DNA of 64,000 bases from Facklamia lactis (GTDB lineage: Bacteria; Bacillota; Bacilli; Lactobacillales; Aerococcaceae): contig NZ_JACBXQ010000002.1 of NCBI RefSeq assembly GCF_015863205.1, positions 62,001 to 126,000 on the forward strand, in the 5' to 3' direction. The notes under the pieces were generated by a model that was given only the letters and a program-made list of their open reading frames with translations, was not told the origin of the DNA and searched no databases. The position numbers were made by a program, and so were the translations under genes. Below are positions 1 to 9,412 of the stretch, one piece after another (position 1 is the first letter of the stretch; each line of letters starts with the position of its first letter).

Positions 1-623
1 TTTGCTATTTCAAATGAATATTTGGAATGCTCAAATTCTGGTTGCTTAAAAATATCACCATACTTTACCCCTTTTGTCCATAGTAAATCATAGACATTGT
101 CAACATCAAGAATGTACATGGCAATCCTTTCTAACCCATATGTCAATTCTGACGTTACTAAATCCACTTTCATTCCCCCTACTTGTTGGAAATAAGTAAA
201 TTGAGTCACTTCCATTCCATCAATCCAAACTTCCCAACCTAAACCTGCGCAACCTAAAGAAGGATTTTCCCAATTATCTTCTACAAAACGAATATCATGT
301 GCTAAAGGATCAATTCCTAATGCCAATAAAGAATCCAAATAATATTCTTGTATTTCTAAAGGTGAAGGCTTCATCACCACTTGAAATTGATGATGTTGGT
401 ATAATCGATTAGGATTTTCTCCATAACGACCATCGGCAGGTCTTCTAGAAGGTTCAACGTAAGCAGCATTCCAATATTCAGGTCCATTTGCTCTCAAAAA
501 AGTATAAGGGCTCATTGTTCCTGCACCTTTCTCGGTGTCATAAGATTGAAGAATTAAACACCCTTTCTCAGCCCAAAAATTCTGTAACGTTAATATCATA
601 TCCTGCAATGATTCAATTGCCAT
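1..623 (-). CDS. glyQ: Glycyl-tRNA synthetase alpha subunit (partial, 3' end outside window)
   Basis: Class II aminoacyl-tRNA synthetase alpha subunit; with GlyS it charges tRNA-Gly in the cytoplasm. The ATG is at 621–623 on the complement and the frame stays open to the window edge, giving about 207 of the usual ~300 residues. The translation starts [10 protein letters not shown] and contains family hallmarks such as [18 protein letters not shown] and the block [15 protein letters not shown]. It is preceded by a sigma-A promoter and a glycine T-box leader (separate entries), so it is expected to be induced when uncharged tRNA-Gly accumulates. glyS presumably follows outside the window. Identification is secure; only the C-terminus is unseen. 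Confidence 0.97.
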   Translation of the reverse strand, partial: MAIESLQDMILTLQNFWAEKGCLILQSYDTEKGAGTMSPYTFLRANGPEYWNAAYVEPSRRPADGRYGENPNRLYQHHQFQVVMKPSPLEIQEYYLDSLLALGIDPLAHDIRFVEDNWENPSLGCAGLGWEVWIDGMEVTQFTYFQQVGGMKVDLVTSELTYGLERIAMYILDVDNVYDLLWTKGVKYGDIFKQPEFEHSKYSFEIA

Positions 624-650
624 ATTATGACCTCACTTTCTTATTTAAAG

Positions 651-838
651 ATAAAAAATACCCCTATGACAACAATTGTCATAGGGACGAAATATCTTTC
701 GCGGTTCCACCCTAATTCTAGTCATGGACTAGCTCTCATTTTTCAAGTTTTCCCACAAAGACTGCCTTTCGATTCGCTCTAGCTTGCACTATCCTAGAGT
801 CGCTATACTATCTTAATTCTCATGCCTTTGATTGAACA
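651..838 (-). promoter_or_regulatory. T-box riboswitch (glycine) upstream of glyQ
   Basis: Read on the complement, the leader carries the conserved T-box GGGTGGAACCGCG (700–712), followed by an intrinsic terminator whose arms CCTATGACAA / TTGTCATAGG lie at 662–686 and are followed by a T run. The stem I region spans about 720–835. A GGC triplet at 764–766 (complement) in the GAAAGGCAG context is the likely glycine specifier. Uncharged tRNA-Gly would favour the antiterminator and glyQS expression. The T-box and terminator are seen directly; the exact specifier loop is inferred. Confidence 0.93.
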
Positions 839-839
839 A

Positions 840-868
840 ATTGTACTAATTTTTAAGAAAAATGTCAA
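840..868 (-). promoter_or_regulatory. Sigma-A promoter of glyQS
   Basis: On the complement, TTGACA (863–868) and TACAAT (840–845) are separated by exactly 17 nt and lie immediately upstream of the T-box leader, between the recO stop and glyQ. This is a near-consensus vegetative promoter and places the transcript start near 833. Confidence 0.85.
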
Positions 869-889
869 TCCTAGTTCAAGGCAATTTGA

Positions 890-1669
890 CTAGCTCTCTC
901 GAAAAGGAAAATCATTTGTTATCCGCATAAATTTATATATCTCTTCTAAATAAGTCTCACTTTTTAAATGAATACCTACCATATCACGATAGATCTCATG
1001 CATTAAACGCCTAATATCTTGATAAGTCGGTTCTGATAATTTAATATTTCCTATCTGCTCAAAAGCAGTTTTTGATAATAATTTCACCACAGCAATGGCT
1101 TGGGGCCTAAGTTGAAGGCGGAAAGGATCTTCATTGAAATGTCTCTCACACAATATGCCCTGCTGCTGCATTGAAAAATCCATCGGCCCCTCATGATTGT
1201 GGCAGAAAACACATCTATCCCAATCAATGGCTAGCCCAAAACGATGTAAAAGCTGAACTTCCGCTGCAATTTGAAATGGACGAGCTTCATCTGATCGATT
1301 AATCATTTGGAGTCCTTTTGCCAAAAACTGATATAAAATTGAATCTGGTTGATTATCTTCAATACTAGCATCTACTAGTTGGCAAAGATAAGCCGCATGA
1401 GCTTGTAAAATAGGGTCCATTTGGATTTTACGATGTATATCCAAGGTCTGGGCTTCACGAATAAAGGATAATCCAGTTGAATGAATCGTTCCGATATATT
1501 CATGCTGTGACATAGGAATACAATGCTGCTTTAAAGGGTGATTAAGAGCTTGAAGCCCTTTAACAAAAAACATTTTTGTTCCATGTGTTTGGGTAAATAT
1601 TTTAACTAAAGCGTCCTTTTCTCGATGGGGACGCATAAAAAGAACAATCCCCTCAAAGCTTTCTAGCAT
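890..1669 (-). CDS. recO: DNA repair protein RecO
   Basis: Recombination mediator of the RecFOR pathway; it helps load RecA on SSB-coated DNA. The 259-residue product starts MLESFEGIVLFMR, with an N-terminal OB-fold containing the typical REKDALVKIFTQ segment. A central cysteine cluster (CVFC, later CERH) matches the zinc motif seen in many RecO proteins. An in-frame extension up to 1738 is rejected: it overlaps era and has no ribosome site, whereas AGAGGTG sits just before the ATG at 1667–1669. The gene begins 16 nt after the era stop, so it is probably the last gene of the pgpH–ybeY–dgkA–era–recO operon. Confidence 0.93.
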   Translation of the reverse strand: MLESFEGIVLFMRPHREKDALVKIFTQTHGTKMFFVKGLQALNHPLKQHCIPMSQHEYIGTIHSTGLSFIREAQTLDIHRKIQMDPILQAHAAYLCQLVDASIEDNQPDSILYQFLAKGLQMINRSDEARPFQIAAEVQLLHRFGLAIDWDRCVFCHNHEGPMDFSMQQQGILCERHFNEDPFRLQLRPQAIAVVKLLSKTAFEQIGNIKLSEPTYQDIRRLMHEIYRDMVGIHLKSETYLEEIYKFMRITNDFPFRES

Positions 1670-1685
1670 ACCCCAACACCTCTGC

Positions 1686-2594
1686 TTAATAATTATCTGG
1701 CTGATAGCCAAAATCATTGAGCTGAGATTGACGATCACGCCAATCTCTTTGAACTTTTACCCATAAATCTAAATATACTTTATCTCCTAATAACTGCTCA
1801 ATATCACGTCGCGCTAATTGACCAATTCTCTTAATCATTGAGCCCTGAGCCCCAATAATAATTCCTTTTTGACTTTTGCGTTCAACGATAATTGTCGCTT
1901 GAACTTCTACTTTATCATCTTCATTTCTCTGCATTTGATGGACCTGAACAGCTACGGAGTGAGGTATTTCTTCTCGAGTAAGATGAAGAATTTTTTCTCG
2001 AATCAATTCTGATACAACAAAATATTCTGGATGATCCATCACTTGATCAGCAGGATAATATTGAGGTCCTTCTGGCATAATCGCTAATAGACTTTCCAAC
2101 ATTCGATCAACATTATCCCCTTCCCTTGCAGAAATTGGAAAAATCTCAGTAAAGTCTAATTCTTGTTGGTATCGATCAATTATCTCTAAAAGGTCTTGTG
2201 ATTGACATAAATCAATTTTATTAATCAGCAAAAAGATGGGAAGATTAAGATCTTTAACTTTGTCGATCACAAAAAGATCTCCCGGTCCTATCTTCTCATT
2301 TGCATTGACAACCACAAGCACAGCATCTACTCCCTTCAACGCAGAATAGGCAGTTTTAACCATAAAATCTCCTAAAGCATGCTTTGGTTTATGAATACCA
2401 GGAGTATCAATAAAAACAATTTGAGCATCTTCACGCGTATAAACCCCTTGAATTTTATTGCGCGTTGTTTGAGCCTTGTCAGACATAATAGCAATTTTTT
2501 GTCCCACTATTCGATTTAACAATGTCGATTTTCCTACATTCGGTCGCCCAATGATTGCGACAAAGCCAGAATGAAATTCCTTATTATTTAACAT
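1686..2594 (-). CDS. era: GTPase Era
   Basis: Ras-like GTPase that binds the 3' end of 16S rRNA and acts in 30S subunit maturation. The 302-residue protein shows G1 GRPNVGKST (16–24), the G3 motif DTPG (63–66), NKID (125–128) and an SAREG G5 element, followed by the C-terminal KH domain with the [15 protein letters not shown] loop. Length is typical. GAGGAG precedes the ATG by 5 nt. It lies 12 nt downstream of the undecaprenol/diacylglycerol kinase gene, the standard Firmicutes order. Confidence 0.98.
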   Translation of the reverse strand: MLNNKEFHSGFVAIIGRPNVGKSTLLNRIVGQKIAIMSDKAQTTRNKIQGVYTREDAQIVFIDTPGIHKPKHALGDFMVKTAYSALKGVDAVLVVVNANEKIGPGDLFVIDKVKDLNLPIFLLINKIDLCQSQDLLEIIDRYQQELDFTEIFPISAREGDNVDRMLESLLAIMPEGPQYYPADQVMDHPEYFVVSELIREKILHLTREEIPHSVAVQVHQMQRNEDDKVEVQATIIVERKSQKGIIIGAQGSMIKRIGQLARRDIEQLLGDKVYLDLWVKVQRDWRDRQSQLNDFGYQPDNY

Positions 2595-2606
2595 ACATAC
2601 TCCTCA

Positions 2607-3008
2607 TTAAAATCTTTCGATAATAATCTGCCACACTAATGGTAGAAATAAAATTATCCCAATAGCAATAGCTATTAAAGCGGAAATCATTACAGCCGCT
2701 GCTGAAATATCCTTAGCCCTTTTTGCTAATGGATGCCATTCATAGTCACAAGCTAAATCAACAACCGCTTCTATGGCAGAGTTAAACAATTCTGCCACAA
2801 ATACAAACCCCATCGCCACAATCAAAAATAACCATTTAACAAAAGTAAATTTCAACAAAGCAGCTAAAACCATTACTAAACAAGCAGCAAAACTATGAAA
2901 CCTTAAATTTCTTTCTGTTAAAAAAGCTTGTTTGTAACCATCTAATGCGCTCGATAAAGACTGATAAAAATTATTATTTTTAAAATTATCGCGTGAGTCC
3001 ATATTCAT
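2607..3008 (-). CDS. dgkA: Undecaprenol/diacylglycerol kinase (DgkA family)
   Basis: Small integral membrane kinase. In Gram-positives this family mainly phosphorylates undecaprenol to recycle the wall-carrier lipid. The 133-residue product has the family core ERNLRFH, three membrane segments and the signature AELFNSAIEAVVD followed by ~KRAKDISAAAV. The ATG at 3006–3008 has GAGG 6 nt upstream; this makes the start overlap the ybeY 3' end by 23 nt, typical of this operon. No missing residues were noticed. Confidence 0.94.
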   Translation of the reverse strand: MNMDSRDNFKNNNFYQSLSSALDGYKQAFLTERNLRFHSFAACLVMVLAALLKFTFVKWLFLIVAMGFVFVAELFNSAIEAVVDLACDYEWHPLAKRAKDISAAAVMISALIAIAIGIILFLPLVWQIIIERF

Positions 3009-3465
3009 TTAAAACCTCTTCTTGTATACTGAACATTTCTTCTGCTTCGTCCGCACTTTGATGATCATAGCCATTTAAATGAAGAAAACCATGAACAGCT
3101 AAAAAGGCTAGTTCTCGCTCAAACGAATGACCATAATCTTCTGCTTGTTCTTTTGCCTTCTCATACGAAATAATAATATCCCCCAAATGAACAGCAGAAA
3201 GCGGGGTATCCTCATCAAGAGTCTGTGCCCAATCCACTTCATCTTCACCTTCCGTTAAGGCAAATGATAGTACATCTGTTGCATCATCCTTGGATCGATA
3301 ATCACGATTAAGCGTTCGAATGGTCTCATTATCAACAATCGAAACATCCAATTCAAACTCAAAATCAAATGCTAACTTCAAAGCAGCTAATTGTATAATT
3401 TCTTCTATCATCTGGACTTGCAAAGAATTTAAATAATTTGAATCATCAATTATCTCTAAAATCAT
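2986..3465 (-). CDS. ybeY: Endoribonuclease YbeY (rRNA maturation factor)
   Basis: Zinc-dependent single-strand endoribonuclease involved in 16S rRNA 3'-end processing and ribosome quality control. The 159-residue protein carries the metal motif HGFLHLNGYDH with histidines at 125, 129 and 135, and the preceding LGDIIIS strand. AGGAGG lies upstream of the ATG. It is 10 nt downstream of the pgpH-type gene and overlaps dgkA. Confidence 0.97.
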   Translation of the reverse strand: MILEIIDDSNYLNSLQVQMIEEIIQLAALKLAFDFEFELDVSIVDNETIRTLNRDYRSKDDATDVLSFALTEGEDEVDWAQTLDEDTPLSAVHLGDIIISYEKAKEQAEDYGHSFERELAFLAVHGFLHLNGYDHQSADEAEEMFSIQEEVLNEYGLTR

Positions 3466-3475
3466 TTACTTCCTC

Positions 3476-5698
3476 CTACTTCGGATATTCCACCCTTGTA
3501 TGATACATACTCGCTACCCCTAGAATCAAGGAACGTCGAACGATTCTCAATTCATCTACTGTCAGACCACAGTCTGCAAACTGTCCATCATCAATCTTTC
3601 CTTGAATGATTGAATCTACCAATTCCTCTATTCCAGCTTGAGTATGCTCCTTCATTGTTCTCGATGCTGCTTCTAGGGAATCGGCTATCATTAGTATCGC
3701 AATTTCTTTTGACTGAGGAATCGGACCTGGATAACGAAAATCACTCTCAGAGATATTCATTTTCTTCTCTTTGGCTTGATAATAAAAATACTGTGTCAAG
3801 GTCGTTCCATGATGTTGTTCACAAACATCTATAATAGATTGAGGCATTTTATATTCTTCTAATAGTGCCACTCCCTGAGCCACATGATCAATAATAATGG
3901 CAGCAGACTCATCAGGCCCAACCATCCGATGCGGTGACTCAATCCCCCCTGAAACATTCTCTACAAAGAATAAGGGATGTACAGTTTTTCCGACATCATG
4001 GTAATAAGCAGCTACACGAATCATTAAAGAATCTCCCCCAATTGCCTCTACCGCATTAGCAGATAAGTTAGCAACCATAATTGAATGATGGTAGGAACCG
4101 GGAGCCTTTTCAATCAATAATTTTAAGAGGGGATGATTCAGGTTTGCTAACTGATTAAGCGTCATAGGAGCCTGGCTCGAAAGGATTTGCTCCCAATATG
4201 GAAGGAAAAGTGTTGAAATGATAATTCCCACTACATCACTCATTAAAATCATCACAAGAATAGTAGCACCTTGGTCAGAGATCAAGGGGATACTTAGAAC
4301 AGTCATTATGGGAATGGCAATCAAAAATTGCCACATTAAGACCATAATCAGATTGACTCTCTGTGCCTCTCGACCTAAATCAATGTACGGCATGAGCAAG
4401 AAGGAGAGTAAGCTAGAGAACAGGTAGTAAAGACCAATAAAGGTCACCAAAGTCTGATTATCATTATCACTAATAATAAAGATTCCCATGAGATTAACAA
4501 AAATAATGACTAATATTGAAACTTGTAAATTGGTCTTATCCTTTAATAAGCTTGGCAGAATAAATAATGGGACTAAAATGGGGGCAAAATTGAGTCCAGA
4601 TACTTGGATAAATTGTGAAATTTTAATCAAAGTTAATGCACTAGCTAACGCAATGGTATAAGCTGAAAAAGCCAAGCTAGCTTCTCCCAGTCTATTTTCG
4701 GGGTAAATCTTAGTAAAATAATAATAGATGACGAATGCATGGACCACAATTAAAATCACAAATATTTGACTTAAATATTGATTAGCTGATGCATCCAGAT
4801 AGCCAAAAAGATCAAGTTGACGCATGTTATTCTGATTAATAATATGCCCTTCTTGAACAATCACTTGCCCTTGTAAAATATAACTTTCTTGAACCTGTTG
4901 GGCGGCTTCATCTTTTAGTCTTTTTGTTTCAGATTCTGAATACACCATTGTAGGTTTTATAAGATGTTCTAGAAAATCAATCGTCGTCTGCTTAGCAAAC
5001 GAAGACATTTGTGAGGTATTAATACGAGTTCGCAACTTTTCAAACTCAGTTCGAGCTTGACTCGGCATTAATTCTTGTTCTAAAGTAATCGCCACAAAGT
5101 CTACGAGATTGCTCTGTAATTCTGATAACTCGTCCTTAGTAATTGAAAAAAGTTGCTGCAGAGAGCGTTGATTTAAGTCCGCAGCCAATTCTTGAACTAT
5201 AGGATCAGCATTTAAAACCATGGATTGATAAATAATATCTTGTTCAACTGAAGATAATTGGCTAAAAGTCAGTTCCTTCTTATCTTTCAAATCAATCCCT
5301 TCAACTTCCTCTTGATCTAGCTGAAGTTGTTCTGAATACTCCGCGAGTATTTTTTCAATATCTTCACGGGAATAAGTGTCATTCCGCATATTTCGAATTA
5401 AGCCAAAGTACTGTTCAATCTTATTTAACTGCTGAATTCTAATATCTTCTTGATATAAATAGATATCCGCTACTGAATCACGAGCACGCTCACGATTAAT
5501 CCTTGTTTGCTCTAAGTCCTCTATCGTTACAGGAGCCAAAATGGTATCTTCCGCTACTTGATTAAGTTGAAAATCATAAGTTTTCGGTCGAATATGTTGA
5601 TAACACAATAAAAAAATATAGATAGACAAAATAATCGCCACAAAAGGGATAAAGTATTTTCCCATTTTTTGATGAATTAATTGTAATTGTCTATTCAT
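3476..5698 (-). CDS. pgpH: 7TM-HD family cyclic-di-AMP phosphodiesterase (PgpH/YqfF type)
   Basis: Large membrane protein of the family that hydrolyses the second messenger c-di-AMP. The 740 residues comprise one N-terminal membrane segment (about 14–32), a long extracellular 7TMR-HDED domain (about 40–300), a cluster of about seven membrane helices (roughly 305–500) and a cytoplasmic HD domain. In the latter, YYHDVGK supplies the HD pair, with HHSIMVANL before it and HHGTT after it as further metal ligands. It lies between phoH (25 nt upstream) and ybeY (10 nt downstream), the canonical operon position. Catalytic motifs are intact. Activity is assigned from family knowledge. Confidence 0.92.
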   Translation of the reverse strand: MNRQLQLIHQKMGKYFIPFVAIILSIYIFLLCYQHIRPKTYDFQLNQVAEDTILAPVTIEDLEQTRINRERARDSVADIYLYQEDIRIQQLNKIEQYFGLIRNMRNDTYSREDIEKILAEYSEQLQLDQEEVEGIDLKDKKELTFSQLSSVEQDIIYQSMVLNADPIVQELAADLNQRSLQQLFSITKDELSELQSNLVDFVAITLEQELMPSQARTEFEKLRTRINTSQMSSFAKQTTIDFLEHLIKPTMVYSESETKRLKDEAAQQVQESYILQGQVIVQEGHIINQNNMRQLDLFGYLDASANQYLSQIFVILIVVHAFVIYYYFTKIYPENRLGEASLAFSAYTIALASALTLIKISQFIQVSGLNFAPILVPLFILPSLLKDKTNLQVSILVIIFVNLMGIFIISDNDNQTLVTFIGLYYLFSSLLSFLLMPYIDLGREAQRVNLIMVLMWQFLIAIPIMTVLSIPLISDQGATILVMILMSDVVGIIISTLFLPYWEQILSSQAPMTLNQLANLNHPLLKLLIEKAPGSYHHSIMVANLSANAVEAIGGDSLMIRVAAYYHDVGKTVHPLFFVENVSGGIESPHRMVGPDESAAIIIDHVAQGVALLEEYKMPQSIIDVCEQHHGTTLTQYFYYQAKEKKMNISESDFRYPGPIPQSKEIAILMIADSLEAASRTMKEHTQAGIEELVDSIIQGKIDDGQFADCGLTVDELRIVRRSLILGVASMYHTRVEYPK

Positions 5699-5723
5699 CT
5701 TATCTTCTCCTCATTTGAGCCCA

Positions 5724-6689
5724 TTAATTTTCTCGACTATAAGCTCGTATGATATCTGCTACTACAGGATGACGCACAACATCAAATTCATCGAATTTAA
5801 CAAATTCTATTCGTTTTGTACCTTTTAATTTATGCTCAGCATCGATCAAACCTGACTTAACACCTTTAGGTAAATCTATTTGTGTTTGATCCCCATTGAT
5901 AATCATTTTTGATCCAAACCCAAGACGAGTTAAAAACATTTTCATTTGAGCAATTGTAGTATTTTGCGCTTCATCAAGAATAACAAAGGCGTCATCAAGC
6001 GTTCGCCCACGCATATAGGCAAGAGGTGCTATTTCTATCACTCCTCTTTCCATTAAACGATTAGTTTGTTCCGTTCCATAGACAGTATACAAAGCATCAT
6101 AGATGGGCCTTAGGTAAGGATCCACTTTTTCTTTCAAATCTCCTGGAAGGAATCCCAAATTCTCTCCAGCTTCTACGGCTGGTCTAGTTAAGATCACTTT
6201 TTTTACTTGTCCTTCACGCATAGCTTGAACCGCCATAACCACAGCTAAAAACGTTTTTCCTGTTCCAGCAGGCCCCATTCCAAACACAACATCATGTTGA
6301 TGAATCGCCTTAACATACTGTAGCTGACCAAAGTTTTTGGCACGAATAGCTGTACCATCCGCTGCTCTACCAATCACTTCTTCATATAAATTAATAAAGT
6401 AATCTAGAGTACCATTTTTAGCCATTTTAACTGCTGTTATAACATCCATAGAACGAGGTGTAATATGATGTTCTAGTAATTGAAGTAAACTCAAAAGAAC
6501 TTGGCGCACCTTTTCTACTTCATCTTCATCATTACCCATGATGGTAATAACTTCACCTCGGCTAGCAATCGATACAGCAAAATGGTTTTCAATCAACCGA
6601 ACATATTTATCACTAATTCCCAACAATGCGATCAGCCAATCTGGATTGGTAACTGTCACTTGTTTATTAAATGCTTGTTCTTGATTCAA
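5724..6689 (-). CDS. phoH: PhoH family ATPase
   Basis: Cytoplasmic RNA-associated P-loop ATPase of the PhoH/YbeZ type, functionally linked with YbeY. About 321 residues with an N-terminal KH-like region, Walker A GPAGTGKT (about 139–146) and Walker B/DEAQN within VILDEAQNTT. The longest frame would start at a GTG at 6714–6716, but AAAGGAG followed by 8 nt precedes a TTG at 6687–6689, giving a product beginning MNQEQAFNKQ. I prefer this TTG start. It heads the phoH–pgpH–ybeY–dgkA–era–recO run. Confidence 0.93.
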   Translation of the reverse strand: MNQEQAFNKQVTVTNPDWLIALLGISDKYVRLIENHFAVSIASRGEVITIMGNDEDEVEKVRQVLLSLLQLLEHHITPRSMDVITAVKMAKNGTLDYFINLYEEVIGRAADGTAIRAKNFGQLQYVKAIHQHDVVFGMGPAGTGKTFLAVVMAVQAMREGQVKKVILTRPAVEAGENLGFLPGDLKEKVDPYLRPIYDALYTVYGTEQTNRLMERGVIEIAPLAYMRGRTLDDAFVILDEAQNTTIAQMKMFLTRLGFGSKMIINGDQTQIDLPKGVKSGLIDAEHKLKGTKRIEFVKFDEFDVVRHPVVADIIRAYSREN

Positions 6690-6911
6690 ATAGTCGTCTC
6701 CTTTTTCGTTTTTCACTTATTTCAGATTACCACAAAACAAGTTAAAATAACATCTATTGGATAATAATATTAAGAAACAAATAGAAGAGGTTGCAAATGA
6801 CTAATCTCCTGATATCAATCATGTGGAACTTTTATTAAATCACCCTCAATATATATGTTCACCTATTCCTATTTAAATAACGAAATATTTGCACCATCCG
6901 ATCAAATAAAA

Positions 6912-7505
6912 CTATTTTTTTACATATTCAATGGTCAGCATCCGATTATCCTCTGTGTATTCAGAAAAAAGTAGTGTATTCGGATCTTTTACATATAAAT
7001 AACTTTTATTTCCTAATATGTAGGAAGAATAATAAGCTTCTTCTAGTTCTTTAGGTGCTCTTAGATAATTAGATAATTTATTGATAGGTAATACTTGTTC
7101 TTTGAAAATGACCTCCATCTTCCTTAAATTTTCATCCTGCTTAATAATAATACTAGTGTCTTCAAAGGAATCATCTTCTAAAATGTCTGGATGAATATCA
7201 CTTATTTCACCCACATAAATTCCTTTAATATTCTCCCCCGTCGCAATTTGATGTAATTGTAATAAAGCTAATTCATTTTTATAATCTGAATCTACCCGAG
7301 AAAAATCAATCCCACCATAATTAAGGTTTTGATAACGTTTAGAGTAGTGATAAACTCCTTCATCCCCCCTTAACTCTTCCCACACTTGTTGCTGTTCATT
7401 TCCCAGACTATATTTGTTTTGATTTTGAAAATAAGCTAATATCAATATAAAAAATAAGACTCCTAATAAAATATACAAGTGTTTCAATTTATATAATCTA
7501 TTCAT
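6912..7505 (-). CDS. Hypothetical membrane-anchored protein
   Basis: A 197-residue protein I do not recognise. It has a short basic N-terminus (MNRLYKLKH), one hydrophobic segment (about 10–26) and then a polar, charged remainder predicted to lie outside the membrane. No cysteine lipobox, catalytic motif or repeat is visible. AGGAGG is 5 nt before the ATG, which supports real translation. It stands alone between rpsU and phoH with about 220 nt of unassigned sequence on each side, so it is likely a monocistronic accessory gene. Confidence 0.7.
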   Translation of the reverse strand: MNRLYKLKHLYILLGVLFFILILAYFQNQNKYSLGNEQQQVWEELRGDEGVYHYSKRYQNLNYGGIDFSRVDSDYKNELALLQLHQIATGENIKGIYVGEISDIHPDILEDDSFEDTSIIIKQDENLRKMEVIFKEQVLPINKLSNYLRAPKELEEAYYSSYILGNKSYLYVKDPNTLLFSEYTEDNRMLTIEYVKK

Positions 7506-7657
7506 AGAATCCTCCTATAAGAAAAAACTTATTTTAATGGATAATTAATTTGTAATTTATTGAGCAAAACTTATAAAAAAAGAGCATCACATTATCTTTT
7601 TAATTTTAATTATACACTTCTTCTGATCAGAAAGAACAATTTAATTTGAAAACATTA

Positions 7658-7689
7658 CAAAAAAAGAGATAGGATCCCATCCCATCTCT
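7658..7689 (-). terminator. Intrinsic terminator of rpsU
   Basis: On the complement, a 10-bp stem (AGAGATGGGA / TCCTATCTCT, one G·T pair) with loop TGGGA is followed by seven T. It lies 47 nt beyond the rpsU stop. Confidence 0.85.
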
Positions 7690-7735
7690 AGTGAAAATAT
7701 AAAATTTTCTTTTATATGTTGCTTAGGCGCTACGC

Positions 7736-7909
7736 TTAAAACTTGCGTTTACGAGCTGCTTCCGATTTCTTTTTACGTTTAACACTAGGTTTTTCGTAAA
7801 ATTCACGTTTACGAGCTTCTCTCAAAGTACCGGTTTTAGAAACGTTACGCTTAAAGCGACGAAGAGCGTCATCCAATGATTCGTTATCACGAACTACTGT
7901 TTTTGACAT
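7736..7909 (-). CDS. rpsU: 30S ribosomal protein S21
   Basis: Small basic 30S subunit protein of 57 residues. It starts [21 protein letters not shown] and ends in the usual Lys/Arg-rich tail [12 protein letters not shown]. An in-frame extension of 17 residues upstream is rejected because GGGGAGGGG sits 7 nt before the ATG at 7907–7909. It is followed by a strong terminator. Confidence 0.97.
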   Translation of the reverse strand: MSKTVVRDNESLDDALRRFKRNVSKTGTLREARKREFYEKPSVKRKKKSEAARKRKF

Positions 7910-8053
7910 ATGGTTTCCCCTCCCCCCGAGCTTGTAGTAACCTTTCCTTAGAAAAAACATTCTAAATAAAGTCCTTCAACAATTATATCATTTATCCAAT
8001 GCTTTTCAAGCACTTACGAGGGATATTTTTAGATTCTATTTTGAATAATTATC

Positions 8054-8530
8054 TTATTCATTTTTACATTCTTTGCAAAGTCCAAAAACTTCAAATCGAT
8101 GTGATTCAACCACTACTTCACTAAGATCCGTTGTAATTTCCTGCATTGGACAGGCATCTAAAAGTAAAGTCATCCCACAACTTGTACAAATAAAATGATG
8201 GTGATGATGATGAGCATGGTCTGTCACATGACAATCATATCTAAAAAGTTGCTCCTGCTGATATTCAGTTGTCTCTAGTATACCAACCTCTACAAAATCA
8301 TATAAGTTACGATAGGTAGTATTATAAGACATGGTTGGGTATTTTGCTTCGAGTGCATTATGAATATTTAAAGCCGTTAAATACCTTTGATTTTGTGCAA
8401 AAAGGGTTAAAATTTCTCTTCGTTTTTTGGTCGTTTTAAAACCAGCTTTTTTTAAGGCCTGAATTCCCTTTTCCACAAGTTCTTCAATTTCTGAAGAAAT
8501 TTCCTTTTCTTGCATCTTAATAGCTTTCAA
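8054..8530 (-). CDS. Fur-family metal-responsive repressor (Fur/Zur/PerR type)
   Basis: 158-residue winged-helix regulator of the ferric uptake family. Residues 28–95 form the DNA-binding domain (KTTKKRREILTLF, YNTTYRNLYDF). A histidine run HAHHHHHH occupies 105–112, followed by structural zinc pairs C115/C118 and C152/C155. The start is a TTG at 8528–8530 with GAGGTG 5 nt upstream. The His-rich loop resembles zinc- or iron-sensing members, but subtype (Fur, Zur or PerR) cannot be decided from sequence alone. It is divergent from the PPDK regulator gene, 60 nt apart, so the two share a promoter region. Confidence 0.88.
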   Translation of the reverse strand: MKAIKMQEKEISSEIEELVEKGIQALKKAGFKTTKKRREILTLFAQNQRYLTALNIHNALEAKYPTMSYNTTYRNLYDFVEVGILETTEYQQEQLFRYDCHVTDHAHHHHHHFICTSCGMTLLLDACPMQEITTDLSEVVVESHRFEVFGLCKECKNE

Positions 8531-8590
8531 ATAGTCACCTCATTTCCAGTTATGGTAAAATTAACTTAAGTAATATATTAGGGGGAAGCC

Positions 8591-9412
8591 ATGACATCTC
8601 AAGATACAACATTGCATATTTATATCATTTCCGATTCGATTGGTGAGACTGCTCTAAATGTTGTTCGAGCAACTATTGCCCAGTTTCCTGATGTTCATTC
8701 AGTATTACATAAATTTACGTTTGTTTCAACTTCAACACGTCTACAACCTATTCTTGATCAAGCATATAAAGATCAAGCGATTCTTTATCTAACAATTGCT
8801 GATCCTGAGCTCGCAAAAGCAACTGAAAAATTTTGCCAAAATCGAAATCTCACCTATTTTAATCTCATGCAGCCAATGCTTGATGCTATTTATAATAAAA
8901 CAGGTCATAGCCCTTCTCAAATAGTGGGTGCTCAACATGAATTAAGTGATGAATATTTCAGTCGAATTAATGCCATGGAGTTTACAATAAAATATGATGA
9001 TGGCAAAGATCCTAAAGGATTTCAAGAAGCAGACATCATCTTACTCGGTATTTCAAGAACTAGCAAAACCCCTTTAAGTATGTATTTATCCACTTTAGGT
9101 TTCAAAGTTGCCAACCTTCCTCTTATCCCTGAAAATGAGCCTCCTCAAATTCTATTTGAAGTGGATCGCAAGAAAATCATCGGATTAACCAACGATTTAA
9201 ATGTCGTTCAAAAGTTTCGTAATAACCGCATGATTGAATATGGACTTAGTGCCAATACCCAATATGCTTCAAACGAGCGAATAACAAAAGAATTACAATA
9301 TGCTGATACCTTATACAAAGAATTAGAAGTCCCTGTCCTAAATGTTGCGGAAAGAAGCATTGAAGAGTCAGCACATATTATTATTAATATTCTAAATTAT
9401 AATATCAAATAA
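8591..9412 (+). CDS. Pyruvate, phosphate dikinase regulatory protein (DUF299)
   Basis: Bifunctional ADP-dependent kinase / Pi-dependent pyrophosphorylase that switches pyruvate, phosphate dikinase off and on by threonine phosphorylation. The 273 residues contain the N-terminal SDSIGETA segment and the P-loop-like GISRTSKTP (153–161). GGGGGAAG precedes the ATG by 4 nt. No dikinase gene is in the window. The homologue YqfL sits in a phoH-proximal region of Bacillus, consistent with this location. Confidence 0.92.
   Translation: MTSQDTTLHIYIISDSIGETALNVVRATIAQFPDVHSVLHKFTFVSTSTRLQPILDQAYKDQAILYLTIADPELAKATEKFCQNRNLTYFNLMQPMLDAIYNKTGHSPSQIVGAQHELSDEYFSRINAMEFTIKYDDGKDPKGFQEADIILLGISRTSKTPLSMYLSTLGFKVANLPLIPENEPPQILFEVDRKKIIGLTNDLNVVQKFRNNRMIEYGLSANTQYASNERITKELQYADTLYKELEVPVLNVAERSIEESAHIIINILNYNIK

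Noticed and set aside
488-715. 75-codon plus-strand frame
   Set aside because: Antisense to glyQ and its T-box; no ribosome site or protein-like composition.
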